Below are positions 42,921 to 51,082 of a DNA stretch of 64,000 bases, piece after piece. The notes under the pieces are model-generated. The model did no database searches, was not told the DNA's origin, and saw only the letters and a program-made list of their open reading frames with translations. Made by a program: the position numbers and the translations under genes. Every line of letters begins with the position of its first letter. Position 1 is the first letter of the stretch. Source of the DNA: Proteocatella sphenisci DSM 23131 (GTDB lineage Bacteria > Bacillota > Clostridia > Peptostreptococcales > Filifactoraceae); contig NZ_AUID01000002.1 in assembly GCF_000423525.1 (NCBI RefSeq), forward strand, positions 62,001 to 126,000, in the 5' to 3' direction.

Positions 42921-43982
42921 CTATAGATATCTCAAAATCTCTTCTTTTTTAATTTTCTTTAAATATCCGTCTCCAATTTCGCTCAGTACTACTATATTAA
43001 GGTCATCCCCATCGCTTTTTTTATCAAGGGCTATGGCCTCAAGCAAGCCTGGTTTGTCCATACCCTCTATCTTAAAGGGAAGGGAGTATTTGGTCAAAAG
43101 ACGCTTTATGGAAGCTGCAGTTCCGGCCTTTGTGATGCCTTCTTCTTCAGTTTTAAGTGTAATCGCATACATTCCTATAGCGACCGCTTCCCCGTGGCTG
43201 TACTTTTCAAAGCCATAGTACTTTTCTATGGCATGCCCCAGGGTATGTCCAAAATTAAGTACCATGCGTTCTCCTGCATCTTTCTCATCTCTTTGAACTA
43301 TGCCGCTCTTGATTTTGCAGCAGGTATAAATTATATCTTCTAATCCATTAAGAGGATCTTTTTCGACTTCCATTTCTGACAATTTTTCGAACAGTTCAGG
43401 GCTTCTTATGCAGGCATACTTTATTACCTCTGCCATGCCATCATTTAAAAATCGACTGTCAAGTGTTTTCAAAATCTCCGGGTCTATAAACACAGCCCTT
43501 GGATGATAGAAGCTCCCTATGAGATTTTTACCTCTGGGGTGATCAATTGCAACTTTTCCTCCAACGCTGCTGTCAACCTGTGCAAGCAGTGAAGTAGGAA
43601 CCTGAACATATGTTATTCCCCGAAGAAGAGTTGATGCAACAAATCCTGCAAGGTCTCCTGTTACTCCTCCCCCAAAAGCCACTATCAAATCTCCTTTTGT
43701 GATTCCAAATTCCAGAAGCTTATCGCAGACCTCGGCATATACCTCAAGGGACTTGCTCTTTTCCCCAGGCTTTATTATAACAAGTTTGACAAGAAATCCA
43801 CTGCTCAAAAGATCAGCCTCGACATCTCTTCCATACTCAGCGGCTATATTTTCATCTGTGACAACTGCAACTTTTTTCCCCTTGTATATTTTTGAGATTT
43901 CCTTACCCAGCCTTCCAAAAAGGCCTTTTTCTATATATATTGGATAATCCTTACCCGGAAGTTCTACAATTAATTCTTTCAA
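42921..43982 (-). CDS. aroB: 3-dehydroquinate synthase, TTG start
   Basis: A 353-residue NAD- and metal-dependent enzyme converting DAHP to 3-dehydroquinate. Core motifs are GGGVTGDLAGFVAS, DGMAEVIKYA (metal ligand) and VLNFGHTLGHAIE (metal-binding His). I choose TTG at 43982, which follows AAGGAG at a normal distance and gives the typical beginning LKELIVELPGKDYPIYI. An upstream in-frame ATG at 44105 would add 41 residues that look like prephenate dehydrogenase, a leftover of a deleted tyrA. Annotation pipelines may therefore report a falsely long AroB. Confidence 0.93.
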   Translation of the reverse strand: MKELIVELPGKDYPIYIEKGLFGRLGKEISKIYKGKKVAVVTDENIAAEYGRDVEADLLSSGFLVKLVIIKPGEKSKSLEVYAEVCDKLLEFGITKGDLIVAFGGGVTGDLAGFVASTLLRGITYVQVPTSLLAQVDSSVGGKVAIDHPRGKNLIGSFYHPRAVFIDPEILKTLDSRFLNDGMAEVIKYACIRSPELFEKLSEMEVEKDPLNGLEDIIYTCCKIKSGIVQRDEKDAGERMVLNFGHTLGHAIEKYYGFEKYSHGEAVAIGMYAITLKTEEEGITKAGTAASIKRLLTKYSLPFKIEGMDKPGLLEAIALDKKSDGDDLNIVVLSEIGDGYLKKIKKEEILRYL

Positions 43983-43994
43983 TTTACATGATCT

Positions 43995-44146
43995 CCTTCC
44001 ATATATCCCATTAATCTCTTTTACAATTCCCGATTTTATACCTGCTATATCAGTAATTATAGCACCCTTTTTAAAGAAATTCATATTGTCTTTTATATAT
44101 TTCACAATTTGCTCAGGATACAGGCAAATAATTACGATATCTGAAC
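43995..44146 (-). pseudogene. Remnant of tyrA (prephenate dehydrogenase) between aroF and aroB
   Basis: Directly after the aroF stop, in the same frame as aroB, the minus strand encodes SDIVIICLYPEQIVKYI, then FFKKGAIITDIAGIKSGIV. This is the internal segment of TyrA after the NAD-binding fold (typical text: DIVIICLYP...FIK...FKKGAIITDVCGIK). Both ends of the gene are missing: there is no GxGxxG start and no catalytic His domain. In clostridial aro operons tyrA lies exactly between aroF and aroB, so this is the scar of an internal deletion, not a new gene. Similarity is strongest over about 44141-44010. Confidence 0.85.
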
Positions 44147-45160
44147 CTACATCTCTCTTCCAACTGCCAGGGCAATGTACTTCAATGATTTCATAAGATC
44201 ATTGAAGTTTTCAGGTTTAATGGACTGCGCTCCATCACAAAGCGCATTTGCAGGGTCATTGTGAACCTCAATTATAAGCCCATCCGCTCCAACTGCTATT
44301 GCCGCTCTTGAAAGTGATTCAACCATCCACCATGCACCTGTAGCATGACTTGGATCGACTATAACAGGAAGGTGACTGAGCTTTTTGATAACTGGTATTG
44401 CACTCAAATCCAGAGTGTTTCTGGTGCTGGTTTCAAAAGTTCTTATTCCTCTTTCGCAAAGAATTACATCATTGTTTCCTCCAGCCATTATATACTCGGC
44501 TGACATCAACCACTCCTCTATTGTTGCCGACTGACCTCGTTTAAGAAGAATCGGTTTCTTGATTCGCCCAACTTCTTTAAGCAAATCGAAGTTTTGCATG
44601 TTTCTTGCACCAATCTGTATTATATCTACTTCTTCAACAAATTTTTCCAGCATATCTGCAGACATAAGCTCACTTACTACGGGAAGTCCGGTTTTTTCTC
44701 TGGCTTTTGAAAGCAGATCCAGTCCAGTTGCACCAAGTCCCTGGAATGAGTATGGTGAAGTTCTGGGTTTGAAAGCTCCACCTCTTAAAAATTCCGCTCC
44801 TGAGTCTATGATACTTTCTGCGATTCCAACAATCTGATCTTCAGTCTCTACCGAACAAGGTCCTGCAATTACCGCTATTTTTTTTCCGCCAATAAGTCTG
44901 CCGTTAACATCAACAATAGTATTTTCGGGATGCATAAGCCTGTTTGCCTTCTTGTAAGGCTCCATTACCTTAAGCACGTCGTCTACTTCGGGGAATGATT
45001 TTATAGAGTTTATATCAATCATTCTCGTATCACCAACTACGCATAAAACCGTCTTATTGGTACCTCTTGTTATATCAACTTCAACTCCTTTAGATTCCAG
45101 CTTTTCTTTTATTTTTTTAACCATCTCTGGTGATGTTCCTGATTTTATTATAACTATCAT
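44147..45160 (-). CDS. aroF: 3-deoxy-7-phosphoheptulonate (DAHP) synthase, type I beta
   Basis: A 337-residue enzyme condensing phosphoenolpyruvate and erythrose 4-phosphate, the first committed step of aromatic synthesis. Residues 1-70 are the ferredoxin-like regulatory domain found in the Thermotoga-type enzyme, which binds Phe or Tyr for feedback. The barrel carries IAGPCSVE, FKPRTSPYSFQGLG and DPSHATG with metal and substrate ligands. AGGAGG precedes the ATG. It is the first structural gene of the operon and lies just behind a transcription attenuator that reads Phe and Tyr codons. Confidence 0.96.
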   Translation of the reverse strand: MIVIIKSGTSPEMVKKIKEKLESKGVEVDITRGTNKTVLCVVGDTRMIDINSIKSFPEVDDVLKVMEPYKKANRLMHPENTIVDVNGRLIGGKKIAVIAGPCSVETEDQIVGIAESIIDSGAEFLRGGAFKPRTSPYSFQGLGATGLDLLSKAREKTGLPVVSELMSADMLEKFVEEVDIIQIGARNMQNFDLLKEVGRIKKPILLKRGQSATIEEWLMSAEYIMAGGNNDVILCERGIRTFETSTRNTLDLSAIPVIKKLSHLPVIVDPSHATGAWWMVESLSRAAIAVGADGLIIEVHNDPANALCDGAQSIKPENFNDLMKSLKYIALAVGREM

Positions 45161-45186
45161 TTGATTTCCTCCTGAATTTAAGTACT

Positions 45187-45217
45187 AAAAAAACAGACTC
45201 ATTATATGAGCCTGTTT
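45187..45217 (-). terminator. Attenuator terminator of the aro operon
   Basis: Minus-strand stem AAACAGGCTCAT (45217-45206) with ATGAGTCTGTTT (45202-45191; one G-T pair) and a 3-base loop, running into a T tract to 45187, 27 bases ahead of aroF. Its 5' arm can instead pair with an upstream leader segment (45308-45299), giving the antiterminator. Confidence 0.9.
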
Positions 45218-45274
45218 TATATACAGATAATTTACATGTCCTTGGTAAGGCGAAACACGTATCTTAATTTCTCA

Positions 45275-45397
45275 TCATAAAGGGATTCCTATTTTTTTAT
45301 AGAACAAAGTGCCGTAGCTATAAAAATAAAAGCTAAAGCTAAAGCTAAAATAATAATTAAATTGTTCTACGAATCTCTTTATAGTAAGATTTTTCAT
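45275..45397 (-). CDS. Aro operon leader peptide rich in Phe and Tyr (40 aa)
   Basis: A 40-codon frame in the untranslated leader of aroF. It starts at ATG (45397) after AAAAGGAGA and ends at TGA. The middle, residues 13-28, reads FNYYFSFSFSFYFYSY; the whole peptide has 8 Phe and 6 Tyr. It has no likely function as a protein; it is a ribosome-stalling leader as in pheA or trp attenuation. Segment 1 (codons 10-12, 45370-45362) pairs with segment 2 (codons 31-33, 45308-45299). Segment 2 can otherwise pair with segment 3 (45220-45211), the 5' arm of the terminator. Stalling at Phe/Tyr codons would cover segment 1 and favour 2:3, letting RNA polymerase go on. Confidence 0.9.
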   Translation of the reverse strand: MKNLTIKRFVEQFNYYFSFSFSFYFYSYGTLFYKKIGIPL

Positions 45398-45444
45398 GAT
45401 ACTGTCTCCTTTTGGAAAGATTTTTTATTTTTGTGTTAAGGCAT

Positions 45445-45473
45445 ATTCTATATTAGTTTATTCTATGTGTCAA
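45445..45473 (-). promoter_or_regulatory. Promoter of the aro operon
   Basis: Perfect -35 TTGACA (45473-45468) and -10 TAGAAT (45450-45445) with 17-base spacing on the minus strand; start at about 45438, 41 bases ahead of the leader peptide. Confidence 0.88.
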
Positions 45474-45506
45474 CATAAATTTCCAATTTTCAGAATAAAT
45501 TTTTAA

Positions 45507-46214
45507 TTAAGACAATTTGTTTTTAATATTTTCTATCTCCTCAGCTGTCAAGTTTCTCCACTTTCCAGTGTCCAATCCTTCCAGAGTCAAATCCATAATT
45601 TTAATGCGTTTTAAATTAAGTACCTTATATTCAAAAGCTGAGCACATTCTTCTAATTTGCCTGTTTAATCCTTGAGACAGCGTGATTTTGAATGTCCTGT
45701 CGTTAATTTTAACTACCTCACATTTTTTGGTTATGGTATATTCATTTTTTACAGGATTATAAATTTTTACACCATCAGACATAGCCTTTATAAAACTTGA
45801 TGTTATGATTTTATTCACAGTTACTATATACTCTTTTTTGTTATTGTTACCTTCTCGCAAAATCTTATTCACAATATCACCATCATTTGTTAATAAGATC
45901 AGGCCTTCAGAATCTTTGTCCAATCTGCCAACTGGAAAAATTCGTTCAGTGTGATTTACAAAGTCAACTATATTGCCTTCTATATGTCTTTCAGTAGTGC
46001 AAGTTATGCCTGTAGGCTTATTCAAGATAATATATACATTGTTTTCATTTAATTTTAATGGTTTCCCGTCTATATCTATCTTATCATCTTCATTTACATC
46101 TTGGCCTATAATTCCAGTTTCTCCGTTAACACTCACTCTTTTATCTTTAATCAATTCATCTGCCTGTCGCCTTGAATACAGTCCTGTTGAACTGATAAAT
46201 TTGTTTAATCTCAT
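45507..46214 (-). CDS. RluF/RsuA-family 23S rRNA pseudouridine synthase
   Basis: A 235-residue enzyme with an N-terminal S4 RNA-binding domain (MRLNKFISSTGLYSRRQADELI) and an RsuA/RluBEF catalytic domain. The catalytic Asp lies in VGRLDKDSEGLILLTNDG, and the C-terminal motif is LSQGLNRQIRRMC. The RluF-type ending fits pseudouridylation near position 2604 of 23S rRNA. It is upstream of the aro operon on the same strand, but the aro promoter separates them; no clear terminator is seen in the short gap. Confidence 0.9.
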   Translation of the reverse strand: MRLNKFISSTGLYSRRQADELIKDKRVSVNGETGIIGQDVNEDDKIDIDGKPLKLNENNVYIILNKPTGITCTTERHIEGNIVDFVNHTERIFPVGRLDKDSEGLILLTNDGDIVNKILREGNNNKKEYIVTVNKIITSSFIKAMSDGVKIYNPVKNEYTITKKCEVVKINDRTFKITLSQGLNRQIRRMCSAFEYKVLNLKRIKIMDLTLEGLDTGKWRNLTAEEIENIKNKLS

Positions 46215-46420
46215 TATATGCTCCCTTGAATATATTATTTATTTTTGTATGTAAATTAATTTTATCACGTAGAACTTATAAATTCAATTAATATCTGCAG
46301 TTGTTGTACTTACATTTATTGAAATAATTAACTTGTGTGATGCTATGATTTGTATTAACATAAACTTATGGCTTTTAATATGTGTTTTTTGATAAAAATT
46401 TAAAGTAGGGAGTCTTAATT

Positions 46421-47734
46421 ATGGATATAGTTATCGGTATGCTATTCACTTTTTCAGTACTCATTTTTTCTGTATACAAGGGTATCTTTGTCGGTATTCC
46501 ATTGTTAACGGGATTTTTCATTTTTGCCTTTATTTCATGGAAAAGAGGATTTCCTGTAAAAAACATCCTTATAATGTCCTATACAGGTGGAAAAGATGCT
46601 TTTGTTGTTTTGAAGATATTCGTATTGATAGGAGCAATAACATCTATGTGGATGGCTTCAGGAACCGTACCAGCCATAGTTTATTATACTCTTAATCTTA
46701 TGAATCCCAATTTTTTTATTCTCTACGCATTCTTAATAAGCGCTGTGACATCTATGCTGCTTGGTACATCACTTGGAACAGTAAGTACCGTAGGCCTTGC
46801 TTTAATAATCATGGCAAAGGGTGGCAATGTCGATCTAAATATAGCAACAGGGGCTATTATTTCAGGAGCTTTTCTGGGAGACAGATCTTCTCCTATGTCT
46901 TCAAGTGCAAGTCTGGTTGCAAGCATAACCGGGACCAATCTTTTTGTTAACATAAGAAATATGTTTTCAACAGCAATTGTTCCGTTTGTTATATCAATAA
47001 TACTTTATACTATGTTTTCATTTAAACAGCCTTTGAATTTTACAGGTACCAATATTGACAGCAACCTTATCGATGTTTTCAATATAAACTGGATGGTTTT
47101 ATTACCAGCTGTCATAATAATTATTTTGTCCATACTAAAAATAAATGTCAAAATTTCTATGTCATTTAGTATACTGAGCGCCGCTTTTATAAGCTTCTTA
47201 ATTCAAAATAACAGTCTTATAGAAATTATAAAATATCTGTTCCTGGGATTTAGACTTGATCCATCGAGCCCCCTTTATGACATAATTAAAGGCGGAGGAA
47301 TCATCTTTATGTGGAAAGCTGCTCTGGTCGTGTTTATTTCCTGCTCCCTTGCCGGAATATTTGAAGGAACAAAAATGCTTAAAAGTGCAGAAGATATATT
47401 AAGAAAAGCAAAAAAAAGAAGTACTGTTTTCTTTTATACCACAATTGTCAGTATTGTAACTGCTGCAGTTGGATGCAATCAATCTATTTCGATTGTCTTA
47501 ACTAACCAGCTTATGAAAAAGGTATATACTTATAACAGTATTGATAATCACCAATTAGCTGTAGATTTGGAAAATACCGGTATAATTCTATCCGCTCTTA
47601 TTCCATGGAATATTGCTTCACTTTTGCCAACTTCTACATTGGATGTTAGCCACAGTGGATTCATTCCATATGCATTCTATCTGTATCTTATACCTGTACT
47701 CAACCTGATTTATTTCAAAATCAAAAAAATATAA
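46421..47734 (+). CDS. nhaC: NhaC-family Na+/H+ antiporter, second copy
   Basis: A 437-residue antiporter with about eleven membrane segments. Family features include SMWMASGTVPAIVYY, LGTSLGTVSTVGLALI, GAFLGDRSSPMSSSASLVA and late VGCNQSISIVLT. It is only distantly like the NhaC at 26.3 kb, so they probably have different ions or substrates. AGGGAG precedes the ATG. It stands alone, next to an OpuA-type osmolyte importer of the opposite strand, which makes a role in Na+ or osmotic balance plausible but unproven. Confidence 0.88.
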   Translation: MDIVIGMLFTFSVLIFSVYKGIFVGIPLLTGFFIFAFISWKRGFPVKNILIMSYTGGKDAFVVLKIFVLIGAITSMWMASGTVPAIVYYTLNLMNPNFFILYAFLISAVTSMLLGTSLGTVSTVGLALIIMAKGGNVDLNIATGAIISGAFLGDRSSPMSSSASLVASITGTNLFVNIRNMFSTAIVPFVISIILYTMFSFKQPLNFTGTNIDSNLIDVFNINWMVLLPAVIIIILSILKINVKISMSFSILSAAFISFLIQNNSLIEIIKYLFLGFRLDPSSPLYDIIKGGGIIFMWKAALVVFISCSLAGIFEGTKMLKSAEDILRKAKKRSTVFFYTTIVSIVTAAVGCNQSISIVLTNQLMKKVYTYNSIDNHQLAVDLENTGIILSALIPWNIASLLPTSTLDVSHSGFIPYAFYLYLIPVLNLIYFKIKKI

Positions 47735-47765
47735 AGATATCACACTTAAAAAATGTGATATCTTT
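47733..47765. terminator. Bidirectional terminator between nhaC and opuAA
   Basis: Perfect 12-bp stem AAAGATATCACA/TGTGATATCTTT (47733-47744 and 47754-47765); T-rich on both sides and serving convergent genes. Confidence 0.88.
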
Positions 47766-47801
47766 ATATTTAGTGTTATATTATAATTTTTATTTTATAA
47801 C

Positions 47802-49016
47802 TTAAACTAAAGATGATAATACAGAGGCTTTTGTTACAATCCCTCTTAGGGTCCCCGAATCACTTATAATCGCGATTGGAAACGATGATTTTGCCGAAAG
47901 CGGAAGCACATCATTAATGAGTGTATCCTCCGTAACAGTTATCGTGTCACTGATAATAAAATCAAACAACGGCAAGCTTTCTTTGTTTGCCTTAATGGCA
48001 TCATCTATAGTTATAATGCCTTTAAATTTCATTTTTTTATCTACTGCATATGCACTCGATGTCGAGTTCTGTCTCATCTCTCTTATTGCATTTATTGGTG
48101 AAGTGCTTTCCTTAACCAGACATGACGGTGTAATCATAATGTGCTTTACACTCATTACCTTAGACTTGTCTGCGCTATCAATAAACAGTTTTACGTAGTC
48201 ATCAGCCGGATATGCCGACATATTTTCCGGTGTATCTATCTGAACTATCTTTCCGTCTCTCATTATATTTACGGTATCTCCCAGTTTGAAGGCTTCGTCA
48301 ATATCATGTGTAATAAATATGACAGTTTTCCCAAGCTTTCTCTGTATAGAGAGCAGTTCAAATTGCATATCTTTTCTTACAAGCGGATCGAGAGCAGAAA
48401 AAGGTTCGTCCATGAGCAAAATTTCAGGGTCATTTGCCAAAGCCCTTGCAAGCCCTACCCTTTGCTTCATCCCTCCAGACAGACTGGCAATGGGGCTATT
48501 TTCCCAGCCTTCCAGTCCAACCAGTTTCGTAGCTTCGATTGACTTTTGATCTCTTTCTTCTTTAGAAATCCCCTTTACCTCTAATCCATATCCCACATTA
48601 TCTATTACGTTTCGATGTGACATTAGACCAAAATTTTGAAATACCATAGATATTTTATTTCTTCTATATTCCAAAAGTTCTTTTTTGTCTAGTTTTTCCA
48701 GCTCTTTATTTTCAAATCTCACCTCACCAGATGTAGGCTTGATAAGGCAGTTGAAACAACGCACCAGCGTAGATTTTCCAGAACCCGAGAGCCCTATAAT
48801 TACATATATTCCTCCACGCTTTACTTTAAATGACACGTCCCAAAGAGCTACTGTAACGCCTGTCTTTTTAAGCACTTCATCCTTACTTGCACCTTCACTC
48901 ATCATTTTAGCTGCTTCTTTTTTATTTATTCCATATAATTTCGAAAGATGGCTGACTTCAATTACATTATCATCCACATTGTCGTTCATAGTATCGTTTA
49001 TAGTATTGTTCTCCAT
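47802..49016 (-). CDS. opuAA: Glycine betaine/proline ABC transporter ATP-binding protein (OpuAA/ProV)
   Basis: A 404-residue ATPase with the N-terminal extension typical of ProV/OpuAA (KLYGINKKEAAKMMSEGASKDEV), Walker A GLSGSGKST, signature LSGGMKQRVGLA and Walker B ILLMDEPFSALD. A CBS pair (about residues 285-400) senses ionic strength or nucleotide. It is the third gene of a unit running binding protein, permease, ATPase, which is the reverse of the common opuAA-AB-AC order. It overlaps the permease gene by one base. Confidence 0.94.
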   Translation of the reverse strand: MENNTINDTMNDNVDDNVIEVSHLSKLYGINKKEAAKMMSEGASKDEVLKKTGVTVALWDVSFKVKRGGIYVIIGLSGSGKSTLVRCFNCLIKPTSGEVRFENKELEKLDKKELLEYRRNKISMVFQNFGLMSHRNVIDNVGYGLEVKGISKEERDQKSIEATKLVGLEGWENSPIASLSGGMKQRVGLARALANDPEILLMDEPFSALDPLVRKDMQFELLSIQRKLGKTVIFITHDIDEAFKLGDTVNIMRDGKIVQIDTPENMSAYPADDYVKLFIDSADKSKVMSVKHIMITPSCLVKESTSPINAIREMRQNSTSSAYAVDKKMKFKGIITIDDAIKANKESLPLFDFIISDTITVTEDTLINDVLPLSAKSSFPIAIISDSGTLRGIVTKASVLSSLV

Positions 49017-49888
49017 TATTCAATCACCTCATTCTCTTTGATTAAACCCTGTGTAAGGCGATCGAGTATAACAGCTACTATTACAATTGATACCCCTGGA
49101 AGAAGTGCTTTTCCCATTTCTACACGATTTGTAGCGAGAAGTATCTCCAGTCCCAGTCCATCAGCTCCAATCAGAGCACATGTTACAACCATAGACATAG
49201 CCATCATTATCGTTTGATTGACGCCTGTCATGATTGTGGGCATTGCCTGTGGAATCTCAACTTTAACGAGTGCCTGTATTTTAGTGGATCCAAAAGCCAA
49301 TGCAGCTTCCTTCGTATCAGAGTCCACATGTGTTATCCCATGGCTGGTCATACGTACCATTGGCACTATGGCATAAATTGTTGTTGCTATCAAAGCAGGT
49401 GTTTTTCCCGTACCAAACAGAATAACTGCAGGTACCAGATAGACAAACGATGGCATAGTCTGCATTAAATCCAGCACCGGCCGTATTACGCTCTCCGCTT
49501 TTTTACTCATTGCAATCAATATTCCAAGTGGGAATCCCAAAAGCAGGGACAATATAACCGCTGCAATTACTATACTTATGGTCTGAAGCATCTGTTCCCA
49601 AAGTCCGCTGCTACCTATGAAAATAAGCGAAGCCCCGTATATCAATCCAATGTGAACCTTTTTACTTACCCTGTAACCGAGATATCCTATTACGAGTACC
49701 AATACAAACCATGGGATAAGATCAAGCAAGCCATTAATTGACTGTATTATACTTATTATTGCCGATTTTATTGCGTTGAGTATATCTCTGTTATTTCGAC
49801 TAAAAAGTTTAACAACATCATCTATGGATGATCCCAAATTAAATTCCCATGCTTTAGGAAATGCAAAAATATAACTCTCCAAATTCAA
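49016..49888 (-). CDS. opuAB: Glycine betaine/proline ABC transporter permease (OpuAB/ProW)
   Basis: A 290-residue permease with about seven membrane segments. The EAA loop EAALAFGSTKIQALVKVEIPQAMPT (about residues 190-215) binds the ATPase, and TMPSFVYLVPAVILFGTGKTPA is the ProW-type motif. An N-terminal cytoplasmic or extracytoplasmic extension of about 50 residues precedes the membrane part. It lies 28 bases after the binding-protein gene. Confidence 0.94.
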   Translation of the reverse strand: MNLESYIFAFPKAWEFNLGSSIDDVVKLFSRNNRDILNAIKSAIISIIQSINGLLDLIPWFVLVLVIGYLGYRVSKKVHIGLIYGASLIFIGSSGLWEQMLQTISIVIAAVILSLLLGFPLGILIAMSKKAESVIRPVLDLMQTMPSFVYLVPAVILFGTGKTPALIATTIYAIVPMVRMTSHGITHVDSDTKEAALAFGSTKIQALVKVEIPQAMPTIMTGVNQTIMMAMSMVVTCALIGADGLGLEILLATNRVEMGKALLPGVSIVIVAVILDRLTQGLIKENEVIE

Positions 49889-49916
49889 AATTCCTCCTTT
49901 TAAAGTTTATTGTCAT

Positions 49917-50918
49917 CTACAGTACCGCACGCACTCTGTCTGCCTGCTCCGAAGTTAACCATTGATCTAGTAAAGCATCATTTTCTGTAAGAACCCATTT
50001 AGCAGTCTCTTCGTGAGTTGCCTTTGTTTCGTCAAGATGAGCAAGCGCTTTACCTATTAAATCACTTCCCGTTTGATATTTACTGAAAAACTCAACTAAT
50101 TCAGGAGCTTTTTCAGCAAACTTGCCGCTGCTTACTATTTTTAGCTCCTGTGAAGGGAATTCACATTCACCATTCATATATTTTTCAGCATCATATGGTG
50201 CATCTTCAAGTAATACTATATCAAGCTTTCCACTTACCCATGTAGGCTCATAGCAATACCCAACCCAAGGCTCACCCAGATTATATGCAGAAACAAGAGA
50301 TGCAAATAAAGTAGATTCGCTTCCTAGTCTTGTATAGTTATAGCCTTCATTCAATCCATAAAATTCATATTTTTTATAAAGAATTTCATCAGCCATCCAG
50401 CCTGGAATTGCCCCATATATACGCCCTTTTGTCTTGTCCTCGTCATCTGGGAATATTTGTGGATAATTTTTCAAATCTGCTACAGTTTTCAAATCTGGAG
50501 CCATAGCTTCGATGCCTCGCGCTGGATCACCCTCTATAACATATCTTGGAACATAAAGTCCCTGATTACTGTCTGGAACAAGAACACCAACTTCAACAAT
50601 GTTTCCGCTGGCTATATCATCGTCATAACTGACAACATTATCAGTCCAGCTCTCGATATCAAGGTCTATGTCTCCAGCTATGAGCGACTGCCAGTTCATT
50701 GTAGATGAACCTGTTGACGTATCAAAAGTATAATTGTCAAAAGCATTTTCAACAATCAATTTTGCTATTGCATTATGGAGCATCTGACTATCCCAACCAT
50801 TATCAGTTGCTACAATAGCAATTGTTTCATTTGAATCACCTGTATCGCCCTGTGAACATCCGGTTAGCCCCAGTGCTAACATTGTTGTAATAATAACTAA
50901 TGTAAGTAATTTTTTCAT
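49917..50918 (-). CDS. opuAC: Glycine betaine/choline-type substrate-binding lipoprotein (OpuAC/ProX)
   Basis: A 333-residue lipoprotein of the OpuAC family. The signal peptide ends at LTGC (lipid Cys 21). The mature part begins ETIAIVATDNGWDSQMLHNAIAKL and has Trp and Tyr residues (SWTDNV, PWVGYCYEPTWV) of the kind that form the aromatic box around quaternary amines. It is first in its operon, so it can be made in excess over the permease. AAGGGG precedes the ATG. A long inverted repeat lies 36 bases upstream. Confidence 0.93.
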   Translation of the reverse strand: MKKLLTLVIITTMLALGLTGCSQGDTGDSNETIAIVATDNGWDSQMLHNAIAKLIVENAFDNYTFDTSTGSSTMNWQSLIAGDIDLDIESWTDNVVSYDDDIASGNIVEVGVLVPDSNQGLYVPRYVIEGDPARGIEAMAPDLKTVADLKNYPQIFPDDEDKTKGRIYGAIPGWMADEILYKKYEFYGLNEGYNYTRLGSESTLFASLVSAYNLGEPWVGYCYEPTWVSGKLDIVLLEDAPYDAEKYMNGECEFPSQELKIVSSGKFAEKAPELVEFFSKYQTGSDLIGKALAHLDETKATHEETAKWVLTENDALLDQWLTSEQADRVRAVL

Positions 50919-50953
50919 TTGTTTCCCCTTTCAAACATAACTTTTATAAGTGA

Positions 50954-51004
50954 ATGTAAATAGAAATTTTAAATAAAATATTTTTTTAAATTTTCTATTT
51001 ACAT
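50954..51004 (-). repeat. 20-bp inverted repeat in the opuAC leader
   Basis: Arms 50954-50973 and 50985-51004 (outer part ATGTAAATAGAAA) are complementary with one mismatch, around 11 bases. The repeat is AT-rich, 36-86 bases ahead of opuAC. It could be an operator for an osmotic regulator or a hairpin in the leader RNA. No terminator T tract follows. Confidence 0.55.
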
Positions 51005-51082
51005 ATATACCCAATTTAATGATATTTCCTCACATTTACCACATTTGAATTACTGCATTAAACTCAAAAAATCCAATTTTTT

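Noticed and set aside
45161-45440. T-box riboswitch for the aro operon
   Set aside because: No AGGGTGGNACCGCG-type T-box sequence or specifier stem is present; a translated Phe/Tyr leader explains the region better.
35741-46364. A 17-base sequence ATTTGTATTAACATAAA shared upstream of the acetyltransferase (35741-35757) and of nhaC (46348-46364)
   Set aside because: In AT-rich DNA of this length a few shared words of this size are expected by chance; the genes have nothing in common and the distances to the start codons differ.
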